Source: JBAROU01 sp049642385
Lineage (GTDB): Bacteria > Chloroflexota > Dehalococcoidia > DSTF01 > RBG-16-68-14
Assembly: GCA_049642385.1 (NCBI GenBank)
Contig: JBAROU010000197.1
Coordinates: 1-7,968, forward strand
DNA length: 7,968 nt
Reading direction: 5' to 3'
A model generated the notes under the pieces. The model worked only from the letters and a program-made list of their open reading frames with translations, did no database searches and was not told the DNA's origin. This document shows positions 1 to 5,418 of this stretch, in pieces. The position numbers were made by a program, and so were the translations under genes. Positions within the stretch are counted from its first letter, which is position 1. Each line of letters opens with the position of its first letter.

Positions 1-6
1 CTGCAC

Positions 7-16
7 AGAAGGAGGG
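7..16 (+). promoter_or_regulatory. Strong Shine-Dalgarno deciding the cysE TTG start
   Basis: AGAAGGAGGG lies 8 nt before a TTG codon at 25. It is nearly fully complementary to the 3' end of 16S rRNA, and it is the main reason for accepting the rare TTG as the cysE start. The upstream promoter, if any, is outside the window. Confidence 0.85.
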
Positions 17-24
17 TCCTCAGC

Positions 25-723
25 TTGTCAGTCCTCAATAGCATCGGAAGAGATCTTCAGGCCGCGCGAGAGCGAGACCCGGCGGCGATTAGCAGCCTCG
101 AAATCATCCTGACGTATCCGGGCTTCCAAGCCCGGCAGTTGCACCGGCTCGCGCACGCGATGCACACGCGGCATGTGCCCGTCCTGCCACGACTGATCTC
201 GCACCTGAACCGCGCCATCACGGGCATCGAGATTCACCCCGGGGCCAGGATCGGCGAGGGGTTCTTCATCGACCACGGGATGGGCGTGGTGATCGGTGAG
301 ACGGCGGAGATCGGCGACAACTGCCACCTCTACCAGGGCGTGACGTTGGGCGGCACGAGCACCCGTCGCGAAAAACGCCACCCTACCCTGAAGGACAACG
401 TCTCGGTCGGAGCGGGCGCGAAGCTGATCGGCGCGATCACGGTGGGGGAGAACGCGTCGATTGGGGCGGGTTCGGTCGTCGTTACCAACGTGCCGCCGAA
501 TGCGACCGTCGTTGGCGTGCCCGGGCACATCGTGGCCTATCGCGACCCCGGTTCGGATACGGTGCTCCACCTGCCCGACCCCGAGTGGGACCGGATCACG
601 GAGCTCGAGCAGCAAATCGAGGCGCTCCAGGAGCGTCTGCGCGCGCTCGAGGCCGGGCGAACCGGCGAACCGCCGCCTGCGCGGACGCCGGGCGTTTGGC
701 CGGGCGAGGGACAGCGGCCATGA
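25..723 (+). CDS. cysE: Serine O-acetyltransferase (CysE), short form with C-terminal coiled coil
   Basis: This cytosolic enzyme acetylates L-serine with acetyl-CoA to O-acetylserine, the first dedicated step of cysteine synthesis. The 232-residue product starts at TTG behind a strong Shine-Dalgarno. Residues 1-65 form a short helical N-terminus, and this part is much reduced compared with the 273-residue E. coli enzyme. A left-handed beta-helix of hexapeptide repeats follows at about 67-172 (IHPGARIG, GVVIGETAEIG, VSVGAGAKLIG, ASIGAGSVV). The family's catalytic pair is visible as Asp83-His84 in FFIDHGMGVV, with the later conserved His119 in KRHPTL. Residues 187-211 are heptad-like (ITELEQQIEALQERLRALEA) and should form a coiled coil, followed by a Pro/Gly-rich tail ending GQRP. 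The C-terminal Ile that inserts into CysK in enteric cysteine synthase complexes is absent. The stop overlaps the cysS start (ATGA), so the two are probably translationally coupled. The fold and family are certain. The fine specificity (serine rather than another acyl acceptor) rests on motifs and on the cysS neighbour. Confidence 0.95.
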   Translation: MSVLNSIGRDLQAARERDPAAISSLEIILTYPGFQARQLHRLAHAMHTRHVPVLPRLISHLNRAITGIEIHPGARIGEGFFIDHGMGVVIGETAEIGDNCHLYQGVTLGGTSTRREKRHPTLKDNVSVGAGAKLIGAITVGENASIGAGSVVVTNVPPNATVVGVPGHIVAYRDPGSDTVLHLPDPEWDRITELEQQIEALQERLRALEAGRTGEPPPARTPGVWPGEGQRP

Positions 724-2090
724 CGCTGAGGTTGCGCAACACGCTTTCAGGCGAGATCGAAGAGTTCGTCCCGATGGGCAACGAGGTGCGCATGTACGTC
801 TGCGGCGTGACGCCCTACGACGCTAGCCACGTCGGCCACGCGATGAGCTACATCATCTTCGACGCGCTGCGTCGCTATATGGAGTACCGCGGCTTCAAGG
901 TTCGCCACGTACAGAACTTCACGGACATTGACGACCGGATCATCGCGCGCGCCGAGAAGGCGGGGCAGGACATTCGCACGTTCACGAACAGCATGATCGA
1001 GGGCTACCACCGCGACATGCGCGGGCTGAACATCCTCCCCGCGCACGTCTACCCGCGCGCAACGGAAGAGATCCCGCAGATGGTCGAAGCGATCGAGGTA
1101 CTGATCGCCAAGGGCTATGCCTACGAGGCGAAGGGCGATGTCTACTACCGGGTCGCGAAGAAGGAAGACTACGGCAAACTGTCGCACCGGACGGTGGAGT
1201 CGATGCTGGCGGGCGCGCGCGTCGAGCCTGGCGAACACAAGGAGAACCCGGCCGACTTCGCCCTCTGGAAGGCAGCGAAGCCGGGCGAACCTTCCTGGGA
1301 GAGCCGGTGGGGACCGGGACGGCCGGGCTGGCACATCGAATGCTCGGTGATGTCGAGCCGCTACCTGGGCGACCAGCTCGACATCCACGGCGGCGGCGAA
1401 GACCTGATCTTCCCCCACCACGAGAACGAGATCGCGCAGTCTGAGGCGTTCACGGGTAAGGCGCCGTTCGTGCGCTACTGGGTGCACAACTCGTGGGTGA
1501 AAGCGGGCGACGAGAAGATGAGCAAGTCGCTCGGCAACTTCATCACGATCGCAGAAGCTCTGGAACACTGGTCGTCCGACGCGATCCGGATGTGGGTGCT
1601 CACGTCGCACTATCGCACACCGTTGGCCTTCACAGACGAGGCGCTCGTTGCCGCTAAGCGCGGCGCGGAGCGGCTGCGCATCGCGGCGCGCGGTGGCGCG
1701 AGCGGCGACGGAGCGGGGGACTCGCTCGACCCGACGCCCTACCGCGCGCAGTTCGTCGAGGCGATGGACGACGACTTGAACACCTCGAAGGCGCTCGCCG
1801 CGCTGTTCGACGTGGCACACGAGATCAACCGCGCACGCGACGAAGGCCGCCCGTTCAGCGAAGCGCGCGATGCGCTGCTGGAGCTCGCGGACGTGCTGGG
1901 CCTTACGCTGACGGAGCCGGAGGCGGCGTTGGGCGCCGCGCCGTTCATCGAGCTGCTGATCGAGTTGCGCGCCGAGCTGCGCGAGGCGAAGCAGTTCGAG
2001 CTGGCGGACCGCGTTCGAGCGCGGCTGAGCGAGCTCGGCATCACCATCGAGGATGCGTCCGGCGGCACGGAGTGGCGGCGGCGGGAGTGA
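720..2090 (+). CDS. cysS: Cysteine--tRNA ligase (CysS)
   Basis: This class I aminoacyl-tRNA synthetase charges tRNA-Cys with cysteine in the cytosol. The 456-residue length is typical. Visible features are the Zn-binding Cys28 (YVCGVTPYD), the HIGH motif as HVGH at 37-40, Cys208 in GWHIECS, and His233 and Glu237 in FPHHENE, which together match the four zinc ligands of the E. coli enzyme. KMSKS is at 266-270. The DALR-type anticodon-binding part follows from about 340, and the C-terminus ends in GTEWRRRE, as is usual for the family. The start chosen is ATG 720, which overlaps the cysE stop as ATGA and has GAGGGA 8 nt upstream. A longer reading from 585 would lie wholly inside cysE and gives an Arg/Ala-rich, unconserved extension. 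The linker at about 322-338 is Gly/Ala/Asp-rich and probably lineage-specific. It is not the mycothiol ligase MshC: the full CysS C-terminal domain is present. The gene probably shares one mRNA with cysE. Confidence 0.98.
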   Translation: MTLRLRNTLSGEIEEFVPMGNEVRMYVCGVTPYDASHVGHAMSYIIFDALRRYMEYRGFKVRHVQNFTDIDDRIIARAEKAGQDIRTFTNSMIEGYHRDMRGLNILPAHVYPRATEEIPQMVEAIEVLIAKGYAYEAKGDVYYRVAKKEDYGKLSHRTVESMLAGARVEPGEHKENPADFALWKAAKPGEPSWESRWGPGRPGWHIECSVMSSRYLGDQLDIHGGGEDLIFPHHENEIAQSEAFTGKAPFVRYWVHNSWVKAGDEKMSKSLGNFITIAEALEHWSSDAIRMWVLTSHYRTPLAFTDEALVAAKRGAERLRIAARGGASGDGAGDSLDPTPYRAQFVEAMDDDLNTSKALAALFDVAHEINRARDEGRPFSEARDALLELADVLGLTLTEPEAALGAAPFIELLIELRAELREAKQFELADRVRARLSELGITIEDASGGTEWRRRE

Positions 2091-2100
2091 CACGAACGCC

Positions 2101-2140
2101 TAGACCGCACATGAACGACTCGCTATACTGCGCCTTCGTA
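2101..2140 (+). promoter_or_regulatory. Promoter for a probably leaderless apt mRNA
   Basis: A TAGACC box (2101-2106, 4 of 6 to TTGACA) is separated by exactly 17 bp from TATACT (2124-2129, 5 of 6 to TATAAT). Transcription from such boxes normally starts 6-8 nt after the -10, here about 2136-2138, which leaves at most a few bases before the ATG at 2140. No Shine-Dalgarno is present. The reading as promoter plus leaderless start is inference from spacing. Confidence 0.6.
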
Positions 2141-2685
2141 TGAGCTCGGCCGAGCCGCGCCTCGACCTGAGGCGCTACATTCGCGAGGTGCCGGACTTCC
2201 CACAGAAGGGTGTCCTGTTTCGGGACATCACGCCCCTCCTGCGCGACCCCGATGCCTATCGTTATGTCATCGACGAGATGACGCGCCGCATCGGGGCCCT
2301 CGCGCCGGACGTCATCGTCGGCATCGAGTCGCGCGGCTTTCTCTTCGGCGCGCCGATGGCGTATCACCTGGGAATCCCGTTCGTGCCGGTGCGCAAGGCG
2401 GGTAAGCTGCCGGCCGAGCGGATGAGTGTTGAGTTTTCGCTCGAATACGGCGAGAGCCAGCTCGATATTCATGCGGACGCGCTGGCGCGCGACCAGCAGG
2501 TGATCATCGTGGACGACCTCCTAGCGACGGGGGGCACGGCTTCGGCAGCGGCGAAGCTGGTCGAACTGCTGGGCGCGTACGTGAAGGCGATGGCGTTCTT
2601 AGTAGAGCTGAGCTTCCTGGGCGGACGCGAGAAGCTGCGAGAGCACACGATTATCTCCCTTTTAGACTACAGCGACGGCGGTTGA
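2140..2685 (+). CDS. apt: Adenine phosphoribosyltransferase
   Basis: This cytosolic purine-salvage enzyme converts adenine and PRPP to AMP and pyrophosphate. The 181-residue length is standard. Family features in order are the N-terminal IREVPDFPQKGVLFRDITPLL (13-33), the VGIESRGFLFGAP segment (60-72), the mobile loop with RKAGKLP (85-91), and the 13-residue PRPP-binding motif VIIVDDLLATGGT (121-133) with the acidic pair Asp125-Asp126. The hood-domain end LREHTIISLLDY fits Apt. The related xanthine or general purine phosphoribosyltransferases lack the N-terminal PDFP..G..FRDITPLL pattern, so the adenine assignment is firm. The start at ATG 2140 matches family N-termini. No ribosome binding site precedes it, and a -10 box ends 10 nt before the codon, so translation is probably leaderless. 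It lies 49 nt after cysS but has its own promoter. The stop overlaps a -35-like box of the next gene. Confidence 0.97.
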   Translation: MSSAEPRLDLRRYIREVPDFPQKGVLFRDITPLLRDPDAYRYVIDEMTRRIGALAPDVIVGIESRGFLFGAPMAYHLGIPFVPVRKAGKLPAERMSVEFSLEYGESQLDIHADALARDQQVIIVDDLLATGGTASAAAKLVELLGAYVKAMAFLVELSFLGGREKLREHTIISLLDYSDGG

Positions 2686-2709
2686 TCCTAGCGACCCACT
2701 CGATACGAT
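2682..2709 (+). promoter_or_regulatory. Candidate promoter of the cupredoxin gene
   Basis: TTGATC (2682-2687, first four bases as in TTGACA) overlaps the apt stop codon. After a 16-bp spacer comes TACGAT (2704-2709, 4 of 6 to TATAAT). A start near 2716 would give a leader of about 38 nt carrying AAGGAGGG at 2742-2749. The boxes are imperfect, and read-through from apt is equally possible because no terminator separates them. Confidence 0.4.
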
Positions 2710-2753
2710 GCTCTTGGCGAACAGGGAGAGTTTGTAGCTTCAAGGAGGGAACC

Positions 2754-3269
2754 ATGCGAAAGACCTGGGCTGTCATGGCGGTCGCGCTGCTTCTGAGCAT
2801 GCTCGCCGTCGCATCGGTCGCTTGCGGCGACAGCAACGACGAGAACGGCGGTGATACGACACCAACAGCGGAGGACCAGACACCGCCGAGCGCCGAGACA
2901 AGCAGCGTCGCCGTGCGGCTGTACGAGTTCGCGATTGAGCCGACCCCTGCTTCCGTGCCCGCCGGGGAGGTGACGTTCAATACCAGCAACGATGGCGCGG
3001 AGGTCCACGAGTTTGTCATCGTCCGAACCGACCTCGCGGAGGACGCTCTGCCGACGGCCGAAGACGGCAGCGTCGACGAAGCGGGCGAGGGAGTTGAGGT
3101 TGTCGACGAGATCGAGGACATCGCCTCCGGCGACGAGGCGTCGGTCACCGCGAACCTAGAATCGGGTTCATACGTACTGCTCTGCAACGTCGTGGAAACC
3201 GGAGACGGCGAGCACGCAGGGACGGCTCACTACGCAGAGGACATGCACACCGCGTTCACCGTCGAATAG
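2754..3269 (+). CDS. Exported cupredoxin-like (plastocyanin-type) copper protein, possible lipoprotein
   Basis: The 171-residue product starts at ATG 2754, 4 nt after AAGGAGGG. Residues 1-24 are a signal sequence (Arg2, Lys3, hydrophobic core, then ASVAC). Cys24 may be lipidated, but the -3 residue is Ser rather than Leu, so cleavage by signal peptidase I is the alternative. Residues 25-50 are an acidic, Thr/Pro-rich low-complexity linker, as expected for an exposed tether. The rest is a cupredoxin-like beta-sandwich beginning VRLYEFAIEP. Probable type 1 copper ligands are His85 (EVHEF), Cys144 (YVLLCN), His159 and Met164 (AHYAEDMHTAF). Between Cys144 and His159 lie 14 residues, whereas plastocyanins have 2. 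An acidic segment at 93-128 is also inserted. The role is probably extracytoplasmic electron transfer or copper binding. No redox partner is encoded nearby, so the partner is unknown. The gene forms its own unit, with promoter-like boxes upstream and an intrinsic terminator 22 nt downstream. Confidence 0.8.
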   Translation: MRKTWAVMAVALLLSMLAVASVACGDSNDENGGDTTPTAEDQTPPSAETSSVAVRLYEFAIEPTPASVPAGEVTFNTSNDGAEVHEFVIVRTDLAEDALPTAEDGSVDEAGEGVEVVDEIEDIASGDEASVTANLESGSYVLLCNVVETGDGEHAGTAHYAEDMHTAFTVE

Positions 3270-3291
3270 CCCGCGGGTGCGCTAGACATAC

Positions 3292-3330
3292 CAGTTCGGC
3301 CCCTCTTTACGAGGGGCCGAACTGTCTTTT
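3292..3330 (+). terminator. Rho-independent terminator after the cupredoxin gene
   Basis: A perfect 14-bp inverted repeat, CAGTTCGGCCCCTC (3292-3305) and its complement (3311-3324), encloses the loop TTTAC and is followed by TCTTTT. It ends the plus-strand cupredoxin transcript. The convergent SWIM gene ends 24 nt away on the other side. The same hairpin would form in its transcript but is not followed by a T-run there, so the terminator looks mainly one-directional. Confidence 0.93.
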
Positions 3331-3348
3331 CTCGGTGGCTCTGGGAGC

Positions 3349-3606
3349 CTAGGCGAGCTGTGGTTGCAGGATCTGGCTGCGGGGCAGCATACCTTCCATA
3401 ATGCGCTCCAGGGCCATGGTGTGAGCGCAGGCCCCCCAACCGGCAAAGAAATCGCAGCTGCAGCGCCACGTCTCCCCGTCCAGCGCGACCTCGTGCTTAT
3501 CGTTCTCTCCATCGAACTGGACACGGAGGCCCTGGACGTGGATCCGGCTGCGTTCCTGGGCGTAGCGCTTGGCTTTCTCGATCTTGCCGATGAGGCCGGA
3601 GTTCAT
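3349..3606 (-). CDS. Small SWIM zinc-finger protein
   Basis: The 85-residue cytosolic protein consists of a basic helical N-terminus (KIEKAKRYAQERSRI, 8-22), a short beta region (HVQGLRVQFDGENDKHEVAL, 23-42) and a SWIM finger. The zinc ligands are Cys49, Cys51, Cys60 and His62 (WRCSCDFFAGWGACAHTMAL), a C-x-C-x8-C-x-H arrangement. A helix (ALERIMEGMLP) closes it. SWIM domains bind zinc and mediate DNA or protein contacts, usually as parts of larger proteins such as MULE transposases, SWI2/SNF2 ATPases and SWS1. Here the finger is nearly the whole protein. No other catalytic domain is present, so its target is unknown. The start ATG (3606-3604) is preceded by AAAGGGGTG with a good spacing and is the only sensible one. 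The gene stands alone on its strand, between the cupredoxin gene and murJ. Its leader contains a promoter, a mini-ORF and a terminator-like hairpin, which suggests conditional expression. Confidence 0.85.
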   Translation of the reverse strand: MNSGLIGKIEKAKRYAQERSRIHVQGLRVQFDGENDKHEVALDGETWRCSCDFFAGWGACAHTMALERIMEGMLPRSQILQPQLA

Positions 3607-3630
3607 GGAACACCCCTTTCACTCTGCCGC

Positions 3631-3663
3631 AAAAACAAAGCGACACCGGGAACCCCGGTGCCG
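3631..3663 (-). terminator. Terminator hairpin inside the SWIM gene leader (attenuator or sRNA terminator)
   Basis: Read on the minus strand, CGGCACCGGG (3663-3654) pairs with CCCGGTGTCG (3650-3641) over 10 bp with one G-U pair and a GTT loop. C, TTT, G and TTTTT (3640-3631) follow directly. This is a textbook intrinsic terminator in minus orientation only. It lies after the minus promoter (3737-3709) and 25 nt before the SWIM start codon, so it can only act on the SWIM transcript. Either it attenuates that gene, or it ends a small RNA of about 70 nt and the gene is made by read-through. Confidence 0.8.
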
Positions 3664-3669
3664 ATCGCC

Positions 3670-3696
3670 TTACACGAAGACTGCCTGGCGGGACAT
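3670..3696 (-). CDS. Possible leader peptide ORF (8 codons) before the attenuator
   Basis: On the minus strand, ATG at 3696-3694 opens an 8-residue ORF, MSRQAVFV, ending in TAA at 3672-3670, 7 nt before the terminator stem. The ATG lies 12 nt after the -10 box with no Shine-Dalgarno, so it would be read as a nearly leaderless start, as proposed for apt and murJ. There is no run of one amino acid that would name a sensed metabolite. An ORF this short can occur by chance. Confidence 0.25.
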   Translation of the reverse strand: MSRQAVFV

Positions 3697-3708
3697 GATG
3701 CTATGGGT

Positions 3709-3737
3709 ATTCTACGGCCCGGCCGAGAGGCTGTCAA
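3709..3737 (-). promoter_or_regulatory. Near-consensus sigma70 promoter for the SWIM gene or leader RNA
   Basis: On the minus strand, TTGACA (3737-3732, 6 of 6) is followed after exactly 17 bp by TAGAAT (3714-3709, 5 of 6). Transcription should start near 3702, giving a leader of about 96 nt to the SWIM start codon. It is the best promoter match in the window. Confidence 0.85.
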
Positions 3738-3775
3738 GCGGTGGCCTCACAGGTGCGCCAGCAGCGCCCGCTGCC

Positions 3776-3781
3776 TATACT
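3776..3781 (+). promoter_or_regulatory. -10 box placing murJ on a leaderless mRNA
   Basis: TATACT, in the context CTATACTGG, ends 7 nt before GTG 3789, so the predicted transcription start coincides with the start codon. The same octamer CTATACTG precedes apt. No convincing -35 is seen at 16-18 bp upstream, and no Shine-Dalgarno precedes the GTG. Confidence 0.5.
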
Positions 3782-3788
3782 GGCCATC

Positions 3789-5402
3789 GTGAAGCAGACT
3801 GGCGCGTCGTATCGGGACGCGATAGCCAGCCGGGCTCGGCCGAGCCTGGCGACCGCCTCGGCCATCGTGGCAGCGGGCTTCCTGGGAAGCCGGCTGCTGG
3901 GCCTGGGGCGCAGCGTCGCCATCGCCCACTCATTCGGCACGAGCCCGGAGCTCGACGCGTACTGGGTCGCGTTCCGTCTGCCAGACCTGATCTTCCAGAT
4001 GCTCGCCGGCGCCGCCCTGGGTGCGGCGTTCATCCCCACGTTCGCGCGGATGTTCACGAAGGACGGCGAGGAGGCCGCCTGGCGGTTGACGAGCTCCGTC
4101 CTGAACCTGATCACCATTGCAACGTTCGTCTTCGCCGTAATCGGTTTCTTGTTGGCGCCGGTGCTGGTGCCGCTGATCGCGCCGGGCCTGGGCGAAGGCA
4201 CCGGCCGGCAGGAGGAGATACGCTCGCTTGCCGTCGATCTGACGCGGCTTATGATGCTTTCGCCGATCCTGTTCTCTGTGGGCGGGATGTTCATGGCGAT
4301 CCTGAATGCGCGCCACCACTTCCTCTTCCCCGCCCTCGCGCCGATGATCTACAACATCTCGATCATCATCGGCGCCGTCGCGTTCGACAGCGTCCATGCA
4401 CTGGCGGCAGCGGTGGTCATCGGTGCGGGGCTACACCTGCTGATCCAGATGCCGGCGCTGTTCCAAATAGGGATGCGCTACAGCCCGATCGCTCAGTGGA
4501 GCGACGCGGCGGTACGCGAGGTGGGGCGGCTGATGGGGCCGCGCGTGCTGGGGCTGGGGGCGTTCCAGGTCAACCTGCTGATCACGACGTTCTTCGCATC
4601 GAACGTGGGCGAAGGGTCGATCTCCGCGATCAACTACGCCTGGCTGGTGATCATGGCGCCGCTGGGGCTGTTCGGCATGGCGATCTCGACGGCGGTCTTC
4701 CCTACCCTAGCGGAGCAGGCGGTGGATCGGCGCGACGAGCTGCGCCGGACGCTGGTGCGGAGCATACGCATGATCCTCTTCCTCACCATCCCGTCATCGA
4801 TCGGGATCATCGTGCTTTCGACGCCGCTGGTGACGTTCCTGTTCCGGCACGGTGCGTTCACCGACGCGTCGAGCGGTGTCACCCGTGATGCACTCATCTT
4901 CTACTCGATTGGCCTCTTCGCCCACGCGGCGATCGAAATCCTGAGCCGCGGCTTCTACGCGCTGAGCGACACCCGCACGCCCGTCGCGTTCGCGCTAGTG
5001 GCGCTGGCGGCGAACCTGATCCTGAGCGTCATTCTCGTCGGACCGTTGGAGGTGAGAGGCCTGGCGTTAGCCGTCTCACTCGCGAGCATCGCGAATGCGG
5101 GGCTGCTGTTCTGGCGGCTGAACGAGCGACTGGGCGGACTCGACCTGCGAGTGCTGGGGCAGGCGCTCGGCCGGACGCTGATCGCCGTGGCGCTCATGGC
5201 GGAGATCATGGCGTTCTATCTGATCCTGCTGCACGAGGCCAACCACCTGAACACAGGCAGCTTCTTCGACGCGTTCCTGGCGCTGGCGGGTGGCGGGCTG
5301 CTGGGCGGCGTGATCTTCCTCGCCACGGCCCGGGCGTTACGGCTCGATGAAGTCGAGACGCTCCTGCGCCGGGTGCCCTGGCCGAAGCGCGCTGTCGCAT
5401 AG
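3789..5402 (+). CDS. murJ: Lipid II flippase MurJ (MviN family)
   Basis: MurJ moves the peptidoglycan precursor lipid II across the cytoplasmic membrane. The product is an integral membrane protein of 537 residues from GTG 3789, with about 14 hydrophobic segments, the size usual for the family. Recognisable signatures are SRLLGLGRSVAIAHSFG (34-50), the DAYWVAFRLPD block (56-66) and GAALGAAFIPTFARMF (74-89), where E. coli MurJ has its LRRLFAEGAFSQAFVP region. Further on come FRHGAFT (352-358) and LSRGFYALSDTRTP (385-398). Conserved Arg41 and Arg63 match positions needed for flipping in E. coli MurJ. The start is chosen because a -10 box ends 7 nt upstream. An in-frame GTG at 3741 would add 16 residues with no family similarity and would precede the promoter. 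The gene is divergent from the SWIM gene. The glycerate kinase gene follows after 16 nt and is probably co-transcribed. Membership in the MOP/MATE superfamily is certain. An O-antigen or exopolysaccharide flippase is the less likely alternative. Confidence 0.93.
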   Translation: MKQTGASYRDAIASRARPSLATASAIVAAGFLGSRLLGLGRSVAIAHSFGTSPELDAYWVAFRLPDLIFQMLAGAALGAAFIPTFARMFTKDGEEAAWRLTSSVLNLITIATFVFAVIGFLLAPVLVPLIAPGLGEGTGRQEEIRSLAVDLTRLMMLSPILFSVGGMFMAILNARHHFLFPALAPMIYNISIIIGAVAFDSVHALAAAVVIGAGLHLLIQMPALFQIGMRYSPIAQWSDAAVREVGRLMGPRVLGLGAFQVNLLITTFFASNVGEGSISAINYAWLVIMAPLGLFGMAISTAVFPTLAEQAVDRRDELRRTLVRSIRMILFLTIPSSIGIIVLSTPLVTFLFRHGAFTDASSGVTRDALIFYSIGLFAHAAIEILSRGFYALSDTRTPVAFALVALAANLILSVILVGPLEVRGLALAVSLASIANAGLLFWRLNERLGGLDLRVLGQALGRTLIAVALMAEIMAFYLILLHEANHLNTGSFFDAFLALAGGGLLGGVIFLATARALRLDEVETLLRRVPWPKRAVA

Positions 5403-5418
5403 CCGCCCAAGACACGCT

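Noticed and set aside
585..719. Longer cysS start at 585, adding 45 residues
   Set aside because: The added part lies inside cysE, is Arg/Ala-rich and unconserved. ATG 720 has a ribosome site, the ATGA overlap and the family N-terminus.
747..2093. Open frame of 448 codons on the minus strand opposite cysS
   Set aside because: It is a by-product of GC-rich codons in cysS: Arg/Val/Ala-rich, no known motif, fully antisense to a certain gene.
2111..2143. Ten-codon ORF (MNDSLYCAFV) whose TGA overlaps the apt ATG, a possible coupling uORF
   Set aside because: It has no ribosome site, and it contains the -10 box, so the predicted mRNA would start after its ATG. Chance is the simpler explanation.
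3292..3324. Treating the terminator hairpin as bidirectional for the SWIM gene
   Set aside because: On the minus strand the hairpin is followed by GGTATGTCTAG, which is not a T-run, so efficient termination in that direction is doubtful.
3741..3788. Upstream in-frame GTG of murJ at 3741
   Set aside because: The 16 extra residues do not resemble MurJ N-termini, there is no ribosome site at the right spacing, and the -10 box lies inside this stretch.
3364..3792. Plus-strand open frame of 142 codons opposite the SWIM gene
   Set aside because: It is antisense to a gene with a clear zinc finger, a Shine-Dalgarno and a strong promoter. The product has no recognisable features.
3569..4888. Open frame of 439 codons on the plus strand over murJ
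   Set aside because: It is a frame-shifted reading of murJ, rich in Arg, Gly and His, with no domain or membrane pattern.
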